A stretch of 64,000 nucleotides of DNA from Nocardiopsis prasina DSM 43845 (GCF_000341265.1 NZ_ANAE01000110.1:115017-179016), one strand, 5' to 3'; numbered from the stretch's first letter, positions 50,005-58,349 are shown. Notes: generated from the letters alone by a model not told the origin. Numbers and translations are program-made.

Positions 50005-50046
50005 ACGGCGAGGGGCCGTACCGGCACCGGTACGGCCCCTCGCCGT
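50005..50046. terminator. Perfect 20-bp hairpin after clpB
   Basis: acggcgaggggccgtaccgg (50005-50024) is the reverse complement of 50027-50046, separated by 2 nt, and begins 3 bp after the clpB stop. It is also positioned to end the convergent gene at 50072. Confidence 0.85.
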
Positions 50047-50071
50047 GTGTACGGGTTGTCGCCGTGCCGGT

Positions 50072-50299
50072 TCAGAGGATCAGGAGGATGCCCAGCCCGC
50101 TCAGCACGAGGCCGATGACGATCGCCGTCCAGGCGTAGCCGGTGAAGCGGGCCCGCTCCTCCTCGTCCTCCTTGCCCATGGCCACCGCCGCGAAGGCGAT
50201 ACCGACGACGCCGCCGATCAGGTTGCAGCACACGAGCGTGAGGATGGCGACGGCGAGGGCGGTTCCGGGACTGCTCTCGCCGGAGGACGTGTAGGCCAT
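50072..50299 (-). CDS. Small two-helix membrane protein (CD225/DUF4190-like)
   Basis: A 75-aa protein. An intramembrane-like helix, ALAVAILTLVCCNLIGGVVGIAFAAVAMG with a CC pair, is followed by a charged loop KEDEEERARF and a second helix, TGYAWTAIVIGLVLSGLGILLIL. The CC-G-IAxAAxAMGK-loop-helix plan is that of CD225/dispanin-like and DUF4190 bacterial proteins. Role unknown; single gene. Confidence 0.7.
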   Translation of the reverse strand: MAYTSSGESSPGTALAVAILTLVCCNLIGGVVGIAFAAVAMGKEDEEERARFTGYAWTAIVIGLVLSGLGILLIL

Positions 50300-50512
50300 G
50301 GGGGCTCCAGGGTCGGGGGGATGTCACCCCGTGGGATGCCCTCCGGGGCTCGGTGGTTTGCGCGGTTCGACCACCTCCTCGCGAGAATCGGACACGGACA
50401 ACATCGGCCCCTTCGTTCGAGTGCTGTCCCCGAAACACATCACCCATCAGGCCGAATAGGGCATGGCCGGTATTCACTCCTGCCCGCCCCGATCAGGGCC
50501 GAGCACGAGAAC

Positions 50513-51223
50513 TCAGCGCAGCGGTTTCAGAAGTCTGAACTCGTTTCCCGAAGGGTCGGCCAGCAGGTGCCAGGGGGCCTCGTCCTCGGTTTCCACACGA
50601 ACCGCGCCCGCGTGCACCAACAGTTCCAGGGCGTCGGTCTCGCGTTCGTGCTCTTCGAGACGCAGGGCCGGGCCCATGAGGTTCGGTTCGTTCGCGGGCT
50701 TGGGTCCGAGCTCGTCGCAGAACGCCAGGCGGATGCCGGGGCCGTGCGGGGGCCGCAGCTCCGGGTGGCCCTTCTCGGTGGGTGTCCAGCCGGTGATCCG
50801 CGCCCAGAAGTCCCGGTCGGCCCGAGGGCGCGCGGAGTCCACGGGCAGTGATCCCAGTCCGGGTCCGGCCTCCTCGTAGCGATCGCCGGGCATCACACAG
50901 AAGAGGTTTCCCTCGACGTAAGCCAGCACCTCCCACGGCACGTCGCCCTGCCCCACGTCGCGTGGGGAGGCGCCCAGTGAGCACAGGGTTCGGGCCCAGG
51001 AGCGGTGGTCGCTCCCGCCGCTGAGGTCGAGGTGCAGCCGCGTGATGGCCGGTTCCGACCGAGAGGTGGAGGGGGCCGGGATGAGGCGTAGCGGCACGCC
51101 CGGAGTCGCGAGCAGCAGCCCGGCGGGCTCTCCCCGCACGATCGGCACCCTCAGGGCCTCCGACCAGAAGCGGGCCAGGGTGGGGGGATCGTCGGCTTGG
51201 AGGGTGATCGAGTCCACGAGCAT
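50513..51223 (-). CDS. VOC/glyoxalase superfamily protein, two repeats
   Basis: A 236-aa protein made of two betaalphabeta-beta-beta VOC units: DSITLQADDPPTLARFWSEALRVP... and DFWARITGWTPTEKGHPELRPP...LLADPSGNEFRLLKP. The C-terminal SDPSGNEF-type motif supplies the metal Glu. Such duplicated VOC proteins act as antibiotic-binding or small-molecule dioxygenase-like enzymes; the substrate here cannot be predicted. ATG 51223 starts it; a hairpin-rich gap lies upstream. Confidence 0.78.
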   Translation of the reverse strand: MLVDSITLQADDPPTLARFWSEALRVPIVRGEPAGLLLATPGVPLRLIPAPSTSRSEPAITRLHLDLSGGSDHRSWARTLCSLGASPRDVGQGDVPWEVLAYVEGNLFCVMPGDRYEEAGPGLGSLPVDSARPRADRDFWARITGWTPTEKGHPELRPPHGPGIRLAFCDELGPKPANEPNLMGPALRLEEHERETDALELLVHAGAVRVETEDEAPWHLLADPSGNEFRLLKPLR

Positions 51224-51313
51224 GGCGTGGAGGGTAGCGCGGGGGTACGACGCTCGGAGATGGCTTCCTTCTCCGTGTGCCTTCCGGCTGTGTCCAGGGT
51301 GGCTGACGAGGTT

Positions 51314-51415
51314 CGGGCCGTGGCCTTCCTCGCCGGGTGGAAGCCACGGCCCGCGCTACCTGCTGCGGACTCTCGTGGAAACGGGACTCCGTCGCCTGAC
51401 GCCCTTCGGGGCGTC
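51314..51415. repeat. Intergenic hairpin pair including a UUCG tetraloop
   Basis: cgggccgtggccttcc (51314-51329) pairs with 51339-51353, and gacgccc-ttcg-gggcgtc (51398-51415) forms a very stable UUCG-loop hairpin. A related segment CCTTCCTCG...GGGTGGAAGG recurs at 51461-51482. These may be terminators or a small repeat family; there is no gene here. Confidence 0.5.
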
Positions 51416-51485
51416 GACCGCCCCATGGGCGAAGTCCACGGACCGGGTTGGTCCGATCCGCCTTCCTCGTGGCGGGTGGAAGGGC

Positions 51486-52151
51486 CTAGGAGCGCGGCAG
51501 CACGCCCAGGAGCATCGAGGTGAAGGCGACGCGTAGAGCATCACGCAGTTCCATGTGGAGCGCACCGAGGGCAGGTTCGTCCGCATAGGCGGCGAGAAGG
51601 CTGGGCGACGGTGGGGTGTAGGACGCTAGGGCGCCCGCCGAGATGAGGCTCGTCAGGCAGAACAGTTGAGCGTCGTCGCCGAGCTCGGGCACGTGGCGGC
51701 GCACGAGCTCGGACATGGTCGCGAGCCTGGCGAGGGAGGATCGCTTGTGCCGCTTGACCACCTCGACCGAGACGTTGTGCTCCAGGACGCCGCCCTGCGC
51801 ACCGAAGAGGTCGCACAGCACCCCCCGGTTCGCCAGCGACCGGCTGAGGACCTCGGCCAGCTGGGCCGCCCGCAGTTCTGGTGCCGCGTGTGCCTCGATG
51901 CCCGCGGCCAGCTCCTCCGCCAGCTCGGCGAGCCAGTCACCCAGGAAATCGTCCAGCAGTTCGAGCAGTACGGCCTCACGCGAGTCGAAGTACCGCAGGA
52001 CGTTCGACTTGGCCAGACCCACCCGTCGGCTGAGCTCGTTGAGGCTCACCTCGGCCACGGGCATCTCGTCGAGCATCGCCGCCGCCGTGTCCAGGATCGC
52101 TCGGCGGCGGATCTGGCGTTGCTCCTCGCTTCGCGCCCGCTGGAATGTCAT
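51486..52151 (-). CDS. TetR-family regulator of the divergent SDR gene
   Basis: A 221-aa protein. The HTH is RRAILDTAAAMLDEMPVAEVSLNELSRRVGLAKSNVLRYFDSREAVLLELL; the rest is a Leu/Ala-rich ligand domain (TetR_C_17-like). It diverges from the SDR oxidoreductase across 100 bp holding at least three AGACC-based palindromes, which strongly suggests it represses that gene and itself. ATG 52151. Confidence 0.87.
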   Translation of the reverse strand: MTFQRARSEEQRQIRRRAILDTAAAMLDEMPVAEVSLNELSRRVGLAKSNVLRYFDSREAVLLELLDDFLGDWLAELAEELAAGIEAHAAPELRAAQLAEVLSRSLANRGVLCDLFGAQGGVLEHNVSVEVVKRHKRSSLARLATMSELVRRHVPELGDDAQLFCLTSLISAGALASYTPPSPSLLAAYADEPALGALHMELRDALRVAFTSMLLGVLPRS

Positions 52152-52169
52152 GTCCTCAACCTAGCTTGA

Positions 52170-52237
52170 AGACCGCCGGTCTCTTGACATCAGACCACCG
52201 GTTCTTTAAGTTGGTCTCAATAATAGACCACCAGTCT
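52170..52237. promoter_or_regulatory. Three operator palindromes between TetR and SDR genes
   Basis: AGACCGCCGGTCT (52170-52182, perfect arms), AGACCACCGGTTCT (52192-52205) and AGACCACCAGTCT (52225-52237) recur in this gap. In addition GGTCT (52213-52217) and AGACC (52225-52229) form a second dyad with 7-bp spacer. TTGACA at 52184-52189 lies between copies, so binding would block the SDR promoter. Confidence 0.7.
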
Positions 52238-52251
52238 TTTAGGAGCGCGCC

Positions 52252-53154
52252 ATGAGCGGTGACTGGACCGAGGAACACGTGCCCGATCAGCACGGCCGGG
52301 TGGCGATCGTGACCGGAGCCAACACCGGGCTGGGTTTCGAGACCGCTCGGATGCTCGCCGAGCACGGGGCGGCTGTGGTCCTGGCCGTCCGAGACGTCGA
52401 GAAGGGCAGACAGGCAGCCTCTCGCATCACCGGCGACGTCACCGTCCAGGCCCTCGACCTGGCCTCCCTGGACTCGATCCGCTCCGCCGCGGTCGACCTA
52501 CGTGCCAACCATCCGCGTATCGACCTTCTGATCAACAACGCCGGCGTGATGTACACCCCGAAGCAGACCACCGCCGACGGCTTCGAGCTGCAGTTCGGCA
52601 CCAACCACCTCGGCCACTTCGCCCTCACCGGCCTGCTGCTGGACCGGCTCCTGCCTGTTCCCGGGTCCCGCGTCGTGACGGTCAGCAGCACCGGCCACCG
52701 CATCCGCGCCGCGATCCACTTCGACGACCTGCAGTGGGAGAACTCGTACAGCCGGGTCGGCGCCTATGGCCAGGCCAAACTCGCCAACCTGATGTTCACG
52801 TACGAGTTGCAGCGCCGGATCGAACGGCACGGCACCACGATCGCGGTGGCCGCCCACCCCGGCATGTCCAACACCGAGCTCCTGCGCAACACACCCGCCG
52901 CGCTTCGGCTGCCCGTCACCTGGTTGGCACCGTTGCTCACCCAGAGGCCCGAGATGGGCGCCCTGCCCACACTGCGGGCCGCCACCGACCCGGACGTGCT
53001 CGGCGGGCAGTACTACGGTCCCGGCAACCGGGGCGAGATCCGGGGGTACCCCAAGCTGGTCACCTCCAGCCCCGACTCCCACGACCAGGCCACCCAGCAG
53101 CGTCTGTGGACCGTCTCGGAGGAGCTCACCGGAGTGACGTTCCCCGCTGGGTGA
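52252..53154 (+). CDS. Short-chain dehydrogenase/reductase
   Basis: A 300-aa protein. The NAD(P) motif is TGANTGLG (21-28), followed by INNAG, catalytic Ser in VVTVSSTGH and Y-x3-K in AYGQAKLAN. This pattern is that of the retinol-dehydrogenase/WW-oxidoreductase-like SDR group; length is normal. Substrate unknown, likely an aldehyde, ketone or xenobiotic that also binds the divergent TetR. ATG 52252 follows TTTTAGGAG. Confidence 0.85.
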   Translation: MSGDWTEEHVPDQHGRVAIVTGANTGLGFETARMLAEHGAAVVLAVRDVEKGRQAASRITGDVTVQALDLASLDSIRSAAVDLRANHPRIDLLINNAGVMYTPKQTTADGFELQFGTNHLGHFALTGLLLDRLLPVPGSRVVTVSSTGHRIRAAIHFDDLQWENSYSRVGAYGQAKLANLMFTYELQRRIERHGTTIAVAAHPGMSNTELLRNTPAALRLPVTWLAPLLTQRPEMGALPTLRAATDPDVLGGQYYGPGNRGEIRGYPKLVTSSPDSHDQATQQRLWTVSEELTGVTFPAG

Positions 53155-53180
53155 AACGGTGGTTCCACACGGGAGGGGTC

Positions 53181-53246
53181 TCAACCCTCCATAGCGCCAG
53201 ATATGAAGGGTTGACTGCGCCCCACGCCCCACGCCCCACGCCCCAC
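53181..53246. repeat. Inverted repeat and (GCCCCAC)x4 tandem heptamer
   Basis: TCAACCCT (53181-53188) and AGGGTTGA (53207-53214) form a perfect 8-bp inverted repeat with an 18-nt loop. GCCCCAC is then repeated exactly four times at 53219-53246. This is in the gap between the SDR gene and the convergent arsC, possibly a terminator plus simple repeat. Confidence 0.6.
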
Positions 53247-53265
53247 GGGGATGGTCTCCCCCGTG

Positions 53266-53682
53266 TCACCGGCCGGGCGGGGCCAGTTCCTCCAGGAGCT
53301 CCTCCACCAGGACGCGGACGCGGTCACGGATCGGCCGCACCGCCTCCACGCCCTGTCCCGCCGGGTCGGGCAGGCTCCAGTCCAGGTAGCGCTTGCCTGG
53401 GAAGAACGGACACGCGTCTCCGCAGCCCATGGTGATCACCACGTCCGAAGCGCGGACCGCGTCCGTGGTGAGGACCTTCGGCACGTTGGCGGCGATGTCG
53501 ACGCCGACCTCGGCCATGGCCCGCACGACGGCGGGGTTGACGGTGTCGGCGGGGGCCGAACCGGCCGACCGCACCCGCACCCTCCCCGCGCCCAGGTGCT
53601 GGAGGAAGGCTGCCGCCATCTGGGAACGTCCGGCGTTGTGCACGCACACGAACAGCACCTGCGGGATCTCAGGGCCGGACAC
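53266..53682 (-). CDS. arsC: Arsenate reductase, low-molecular-weight phosphatase type
   Basis: A 138-aa protein with CVHNAGRS (CX5R, Cys13-Arg19), DVVITMGCGDACPF (later Cys pair) and DWSLPDPAG, the hallmark of LMW-PTPase-like arsenate reductases. It reduces arsenate to arsenite for export by the Acr3 pump encoded upstream. The GTG start overlaps the acr3 end by 14 bp. Confidence 0.9.
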   Translation of the reverse strand: MSGPEIPQVLFVCVHNAGRSQMAAAFLQHLGAGRVRVRSAGSAPADTVNPAVVRAMAEVGVDIAANVPKVLTTDAVRASDVVITMGCGDACPFFPGKRYLDWSLPDPAGQGVEAVRPIRDRVRVLVEELLEELAPPGR

Positions 53683-54757
53683 CGCGCACCTCCTCGTGGG
53701 GGAAGAACCGTCGCGACCACAGCGCGACGTGGACCAGGGCGATCAGGACGGGAACCTCGATGAGGGGCCCCACCACCCCGGCCAGGGCCTGCCCCGAGGC
53801 GGCCCCGAAGGAGGCGATGGCCACGGCGATCGCCAGCTCGAAGTTGTTGCCCGCCGCCGTGAAGGCCAGCGTGACCGATCGGGGGTGGGTGAAGCCCAGC
53901 AGGCGTCCCAGGAGCAGGGTCCCGGCCCACATGAGCACGAAGTACACGAGCAGCGGGGCCGCGATACGGACCACGTCCCAGGGCTGGGAGGTGATCGCCT
54001 CGCCTTGGAGGGCGAACAGCGCCACGATGGTGAACAGGAGCCCGTACAGCCCCCACGGGCCCAGCTTCGGGAGCAGCCGGTTCTCGTACCAGTCGCGGCC
54101 GCGCGCCCGCTCGCCCAGGCGGCGGGTGAGGTATCCGGCGAGGAGCGGAACGCCGAGGAAGACCAGGACGGAGACGGAGATGTCGACGAAGGACACCTCC
54201 AGCGCGGCCTGTTCCCAGCCCAGCCACCCCGGCAGGGCCACCAGGTAGAACCAGCCCAGCGCGCCGAAGGCGACCACCTGGAACACGGAGTTGAGCGCGA
54301 CCAGGACGGCGGCGGCCTCGCGGTCGCCGCAGGCGAGGTCGTTCCAGATGATGACCATCGCGATGCAGCGGGCGAGTCCGACGATGATCAGGCCGGTGCG
54401 GTACTCGGGGAGGTCGGCCAGGAACAGCCAGGCCAGGGCGAACATCACCGCCGGACCGACGATCCAGTTCACCGCCAACGAGGTGACGAGCAGGCGCCGG
54501 TCGCCGGTGACCGTTCCCAGGCGGTCGTAGCGGACCTTGGCCAGCGGCGGGTACATCATCACCAGCAGTCCGAGGGCGATGGGCACCGACACCCCGGCCA
54601 CGCCCATCCCGGCCAGGGCCTGCCCCAGACCGGGGACCGTTCTGCCCAGGGCCAGGCCCGCGGCCATGGCGATCAGGATCCACACCGTCAGGTAGCGGTC
54701 CAGGACCGGTAGGCGCACCACACCCGTCTCGGTGCTCGGCTGGACGGGGGCGCTCAC
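53669..54757 (-). CDS. acr3: Arsenite efflux transporter Acr3
   Basis: A 362-aa protein with ten membrane helices of the Acr3/BASS fold. The conserved Cys of helix 4 is present in GLARCIAMVIIWNDLACGD, and LLVMMYPPLAKVRYDRLG matches the family. It expels arsenite. GTG 54757 overlaps the arsR stop (GTGA), so all three genes form a coupled unit arsR-acr3-arsC. Confidence 0.92.
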   Translation of the reverse strand: MSAPVQPSTETGVVRLPVLDRYLTVWILIAMAAGLALGRTVPGLGQALAGMGVAGVSVPIALGLLVMMYPPLAKVRYDRLGTVTGDRRLLVTSLAVNWIVGPAVMFALAWLFLADLPEYRTGLIIVGLARCIAMVIIWNDLACGDREAAAVLVALNSVFQVVAFGALGWFYLVALPGWLGWEQAALEVSFVDISVSVLVFLGVPLLAGYLTRRLGERARGRDWYENRLLPKLGPWGLYGLLFTIVALFALQGEAITSQPWDVVRIAAPLLVYFVLMWAGTLLLGRLLGFTHPRSVTLAFTAAGNNFELAIAVAIASFGAASGQALAGVVGPLIEVPVLIALVHVALWSRRFFPHEEVRGVRP

Positions 54758-55143
54758 GCTCCGGCCGCCGTCGTGGTGCGGCGGGTGAGGACCGCGGCCA
54801 GGCGGTCGGTGGCGGCGGGCACGAGCCGGTAGTAGACCCAGGTGCCGCGCCGCTCGGCGGTGATGAGTCCGGCCTCGCGCAGCAGTTTGAGGTGGTGGGA
54901 GATGGTGGGCTGGGAGAGGTCGAAGGCGGGCGTCAGGTCGCACACGCACACCTCGCCGCCGTCCGGGGTGGCGATCATCGACAGCAGTCGGAGCCGCACG
55001 GGGTCACCGAGGGCCTTGAAGACCCTGGCGAGTTCCGAAGCCTCGCCCTCCTCCAGCGGGGTGGTCAGCAGACCGGGGCAGCAGTCCGCGACCGTGCCGG
55101 GGACCGAAGCGGGAGCATCGGCCGTGCGCTCTTGATTCGACAT
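54754..55143 (-). CDS. arsR: ArsR-family metalloregulator
   Basis: A 129-aa winged-helix protein: LARVFKALGDPVRLRLLSMIA, DLTPAFDLSQPTISHHLKLLREAGLITAERRGTWVYYRL. Cys66 and Cys68 (CVCDL) form the As/Sb site, and an extra CC pair (21-22) lies at the N-terminus. It represses the ars genes until arsenite binds. ATG 55143 has no clear ribosome site. Candidate operators lie in the 80-bp gap to arsI. Confidence 0.9.
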   Translation of the reverse strand: MSNQERTADAPASVPGTVADCCPGLLTTPLEEGEASELARVFKALGDPVRLRLLSMIATPDGGEVCVCDLTPAFDLSQPTISHHLKLLREAGLITAERRGTWVYYRLVPAATDRLAAVLTRRTTTAAGA

Positions 55144-55152
55144 GCGTCTATG

Positions 55153-55200
55153 TTGACAAACTTCAAAACAACCCGCAACCTTGCATCGACGGATTTCGAT
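55153..55200. promoter_or_regulatory. Candidate ArsR operators in the arsR-arsI gap
   Basis: TTGA-N6-TCAA (55153-55166) and ATCGA-N6-TCGAT (55185-55200) are palindromes with the 6-bp spacer usual for ArsR/SmtB sites. They flank the divergent start region, so both gene sets may be controlled. TTGACA at 55153 is also a possible -35 box. Confidence 0.55.
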
Positions 55201-55222
55201 ACAAGGCCTGTGGAGGTCCCCC

Positions 55223-55687
55223 GTGTCCCGTGTGCAGCTCGCCCTCAACGTCGCCGACCTCGAAGCATCGGTGGTCTTCTACACGCAGCTCTTCGGCGTC
55301 GAACCCGCCAAGCGCCGCCCCGGGTATGCCAACTTCGCCGTCTCCGAGCCCCCGCTCAAGCTGGTCCTCATCGAAGGCGAGCCCGGACAGGAGACCCGAC
55401 TGGACCACCTGGGGGTGGAGGTCGAGGACTCGGCTCAGGTCGACGCCGCCACCGAGCGGCTCAAGGAAGCGGGCCTGGCCACCTTCGAGGAGAACGACAC
55501 GTCGTGCTGCTACGCGGTCCAGGACAAGGTGTGGGTGCACGGCCCCGGCAGGGAGCCGTGGGAGGTGTACGTGGTGAAGGCCGACAGTGACCAGCGCGGC
55601 AGGGCCGAGGACGTCCCGAACCCGGCCCAGCCCGCCCAGAGCCCGGTTCCGAGCCCGGCGTCGGGGTCGGGGTGCTGCGGCGGCTGA
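55223..55687 (+). CDS. arsI: ArsI-type C-As lyase (VOC family)
   Basis: A 154-aa protein. MSRVQLALNV...LFGVEPAKRRPGYANFA and LDHLGVEVED match ArsI/CadI. Metal ligands Gln5, His62 and Glu114 and the substrate Cys pair Cys95-Cys96 (TSCCYAV) are in place. A Cys-rich end (SGCCGG) follows a Pro/Ser tail. It degrades trivalent organoarsenicals such as methylarsenite. GTG 55223 follows GTGGAGGTCCCCC. It diverges from arsR-acr3-arsC. Confidence 0.9.
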   Translation: MSRVQLALNVADLEASVVFYTQLFGVEPAKRRPGYANFAVSEPPLKLVLIEGEPGQETRLDHLGVEVEDSAQVDAATERLKEAGLATFEENDTSCCYAVQDKVWVHGPGREPWEVYVVKADSDQRGRAEDVPNPAQPAQSPVPSPASGSGCCGG

Positions 55688-55861
55688 GCACTGGCGTTGG
55701 TTCACGCCCGTTCGTGATCACGCTGACGCGTGAGAGGGAGAGGGTCCGCGCGCCCAGCGGAGCGGACCCCTCTCCCCGGAGAGCGCGAATTCATGGAGCT
55801 CACCGGCTGCGGGATGGGTGGGGCCCGGCGACTTCGCCGCCGGGCCCCGGTCCTGTGTCGG

Positions 55862-56320
55862 CTAGGTCAGGAAGCTGATCTGGTGGGTGAGGTTCTGGCC
55901 CACGATGTCCAGGGCGTTGAGGCCCAGGAGCAGGGTGGAGCTGATGGCTGTGGCGGGCCATACCCACCAGGGGCGGGGCGCGCGGTGGCGGCCCCGGGGC
56001 GGAACCGGTTCCGGCTCGGATTCGGCGTGGGACGCGGCTTCGGCCGCTTCTTGTGCGGCTTGTTCGCGGTGGTGGCGGGCCACCTTGACCCAGTGCGGGA
56101 GGGGCCCGTGTTCGAGCATGTACGCCACTCGGGGGTTGTCGCCCATCTGACGGAGCAGGCGTTCCTGTCGGTCCTGGTGGGTCTCGGTCCAGGCGGACGC
56201 TGATTCCAGGGCCGGGACTCCTGGCTGGGGTGGGCGTGTGTTCGTCCGGGGGAAGCGGTGGCCTCGGGGTGCGGTCAGGACCGACCGAATCTCCGGGCTG
56301 ACCTGAACACTGCCGGTCAT
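55862..56320 (-). CDS. Small protein with C-terminal membrane helix, end of ATPase operon
   Basis: A 152-aa protein. Mostly a charged, Gln/Glu/Ala-rich helical N-terminal part (ETHQDRQERLLRQMGDNPRVAYMLEHGPLP) with a C-terminal helix, PRPWWVWPATAISSTLLLGLNALDIVG, likely membrane-inserted. Its ATG overlaps the stop of the RsbW-like ATPase gene (ATGA), so the two are co-translated. Unknown family; last gene of the regulatory operon. Confidence 0.6.
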   Translation of the reverse strand: MTGSVQVSPEIRSVLTAPRGHRFPRTNTRPPQPGVPALESASAWTETHQDRQERLLRQMGDNPRVAYMLEHGPLPHWVKVARHHREQAAQEAAEAASHAESEPEPVPPRGRHRAPRPWWVWPATAISSTLLLGLNALDIVGQNLTHQISFLT

Positions 56321-56868
56321 CGCACACCACCACAGGTGCCCCCACCAGAGACCAGGGCGGGGTGGGTGAACTCGGCCCAGATCACAGTGCCCAACCCAGC
56401 ACAGAACGGGAAGTCCAGCACCGGCCGGAACCCCCACCGCGTAGCGAGGTGGTCGAGGATGAGCAGGCCGCGTCCGCGTTCGGCGCGTTCCCTCTGCTGG
56501 CGGGTGCGCCTACGCGGGACCTTCGGAACGGTGTCCGTGGTGGAGCTGGTGCGGGTGCCGTCATCGATGATCGAGACCCGCACAGCGCCCGGCCGGGGCA
56601 GGTCGAGGGTGCGGACCACCCTGCCGTCGGGGTCCTGTCCGGATCGGGAGTGTTCGCAGGCGTTGGCGAACATCTCGCTCAGACACAGGACCATGTCTTC
56701 CCTCGCCTCGACCGGCAGGCTGGTCATCCGGTCCAGGTCCACGGTGAGGTCGGTGCGGACCCGGCTGGTCTGGGAGAGCTGTCCGGGGTAGACGCGGGAC
56801 TCCCACCGGGACTCGGAGGGTGGGCTGTTCGTGTGGTTGAGGGCAGGGGTGTGCGGCACAATGGCCAT
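56317..56868 (-). CDS. RsbW/SpoIIAB-like ATP-binding protein (second copy)
   Basis: A 183-aa HATPase_c protein. N-box EMFANACEHSRSG, then VSIIDDGTR and GRGLLILDHLATRWGF (G1/G2 boxes), characteristic of anti-sigma-like kinases of actinomycetes. These bind sigma or anti-anti-sigma partners and may phosphorylate them. ATG 56868. It lies 100 bp after the 173-aa gene; a divergent XRE/DUF397 locus shares the operon head. Confidence 0.8.
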   Translation of the reverse strand: MAIVPHTPALNHTNSPPSESRWESRVYPGQLSQTSRVRTDLTVDLDRMTSLPVEAREDMVLCLSEMFANACEHSRSGQDPDGRVVRTLDLPRPGAVRVSIIDDGTRTSSTTDTVPKVPRRRTRQQRERAERGRGLLILDHLATRWGFRPVLDFPFCAGLGTVIWAEFTHPALVSGGGTCGGVR

Positions 56869-56968
56869 GTCGGCAATCGCTTTCTCTAAGCAGGTGGTTG
56901 TTGTCGGCCTGCTCTGGGGGTGTTGGTGCACCCGCCAGAGCTTTTTCGTGGACTGGCTTCGGGGCCTC

Positions 56969-57490
56969 TCAGGCAGCGGGCGGAGGTTCCGGGTCACTCC
57001 TGTGAACACCCAGGTGCCGGTGAGCGAGCAGCCGCAGGAGTTCGGTGCGGTTGGGGGCGGTGATGCGCTCGTAAGGGTCGCCGTCACCGGACCATCCGAG
57101 GGGGCGTCGAGCCACGAAGGTCTCGTTGGGGACCTGGCCTTCGACGGTCATGTTCCAGTGCTTGTGGAGCAGGGTGCAGAGCACGTGTTCTGGGATCGGC
57201 AGTGACTCCGTGTGCGGGTTGTTCGGCTTCGGAACCTTGCCCGCTACTGGCCGGTTGCCGGGCACCCGGGTGGGCGCGGGGTGATCGTGAATCGCCTGGT
57301 CAATCAACCGGACCGCCAGTTCCCCATCGCTCTCCTCCCGCGCGATCCGCAGGGCCTCCAGGACCAAGGGGAGGCGGTTGCGCAGAGTGTGGTTGTGCCA
57401 CACATCCACCTGCGCCGGGGTCAGATGGCCGGGTGCCGTGAGGGAGTCTTCGGCCACGGCCAGAAGGTCCCGGGTGTCGATGTCCAACAT
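56969..57490 (-). CDS. Hypothetical protein between the two ATPase genes
   Basis: A 173-aa soluble protein (LLAVAEDSLTAPGHLTPAQVDVWHNHTLRNRLPLVLEALRIA... helical; PYERITAPNRTELLRLLAHRHLG at the end). ATG 57490 overlaps the stop of the first ATPase gene by 1 bp. I recognise no family; the strict coupling argues for a shared function with the ATPases. Confidence 0.6.
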   Translation of the reverse strand: MLDIDTRDLLAVAEDSLTAPGHLTPAQVDVWHNHTLRNRLPLVLEALRIAREESDGELAVRLIDQAIHDHPAPTRVPGNRPVAGKVPKPNNPHTESLPIPEHVLCTLLHKHWNMTVEGQVPNETFVARRPLGWSGDGDPYERITAPNRTELLRLLAHRHLGVHRSDPEPPPAA

Positions 57491-58047
57491 CACTGCTCTC
57501 CCTCGATCCGGGTCCACGGGTTATCGGTGAGGTCGTAGGACAGGTGGAACCAGACCTGTCGGAACTTCGGGTTGCCGTTGTCTCCCCACCGGTCCGCGAG
57601 GGTGTCGATGAGAGCGAGCCCTTTGCCTTGCGCAGTCCCCGACGCGATCTCCTGGGGAGTCGCAGCGGTGAACGGGCCCGGTTCGAGGGGGAGGCGGCTG
57701 CCTTGGTCCTGGCAGGTCAGGGTCATGCCGTTCGCGCCTCGGTCGACGGTGAGTGAGTAGGTCTGTCCGTGGTCGCTGGAGCGCGAGTGGGCGAGGGCGT
57801 TGTTGGCCAGCTCCGAGCCGAGCAGGGTGAACAGGTACCGGTAGTCCTGGCTGCGTTCGGCGGCGCTGGTGTCCAGGAACGCCCGCACCAGGGGCATCAG
57901 GCTGGGGAGTCCGGCGAAGGCGTACTTGCGCTTACGGAACGGGGTGCCCACGGTCCGGGAGAAGTAGTGGGCGTGGAAGGGCTTGATGAAGCTCGCCAGC
58001 GGGACCGTTGCCTCGCGGTGGGTCAGTTCGGGGGAGAACACGCTCAC
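57490..58047 (-). CDS. RsbW/SpoIIAB-like ATP-binding protein (first copy)
   Basis: A 185-aa HATPase_c_2 protein: LLGSELANNALAHSRS (N-box), LTCQDQGSRLPL (G1), GKGLALIDTLADRWGDNG (G2). GTG 58047 overlaps the stop of the preceding 80-aa gene (GTGA). It resembles AbaA-type anti-sigma-like proteins next to XRE-DUF5753/DUF397 genes. Confidence 0.8.
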   Translation of the reverse strand: MSVFSPELTHREATVPLASFIKPFHAHYFSRTVGTPFRKRKYAFAGLPSLMPLVRAFLDTSAAERSQDYRYLFTLLGSELANNALAHSRSSDHGQTYSLTVDRGANGMTLTCQDQGSRLPLEPGPFTAATPQEIASGTAQGKGLALIDTLADRWGDNGNPKFRQVWFHLSYDLTDNPWTRIEGEQ

Positions 58048-58286
58048 GTGGCCACCGCCAACCGTCGCAGCCCGGCGAGGATGGCCCCCAGGACCTGCAT
58101 GGGGACGGAGTCGATCGGCCGCCTGGGCGCAGGGATCACCGGACCCCGAGAGCGAGACGTGGTGGTGTGGGGAGGGTTCGCGGCGAAGGCCCGCACACGC
58201 GCGGCCTGCCGGGGACGACGGCGATGGAACGCCACGGACACGAGATGGCACATGCATGCCAGCGCGGAGAGATTCAGAGATCGCAC
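58044..58286 (-). CDS. Small Arg-rich protein, first gene of the operon
   Basis: An 80-aa protein. GTG 58286 has a strong AAGGAG site 6 nt upstream, and its stop overlaps the ATPase start (GTGA), both supporting a real gene. The N-terminal MRSLNLSALACMCHLVSVAF is hydrophobic with two Cys; the middle is Arg/Pro-rich and the end, MQVLGAILAGLRRLAVAT, is amphipathic. No family recognised. Confidence 0.55.
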   Translation of the reverse strand: MRSLNLSALACMCHLVSVAFHRRRPRQAARVRAFAANPPHTTTSRSRGPVIPAPRRPIDSVPMQVLGAILAGLRRLAVAT

Positions 58287-58349
58287 AGGCGACTCCTTCT
58301 TCGTGTGCCGCTGGATGAAGGCGGCGACATCTTGGATTCAAGCCCTATC

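Noticed and set aside
53219..53246. CRISPR-like array
   Set aside because: Repeats are only 7 bp with no spacers.
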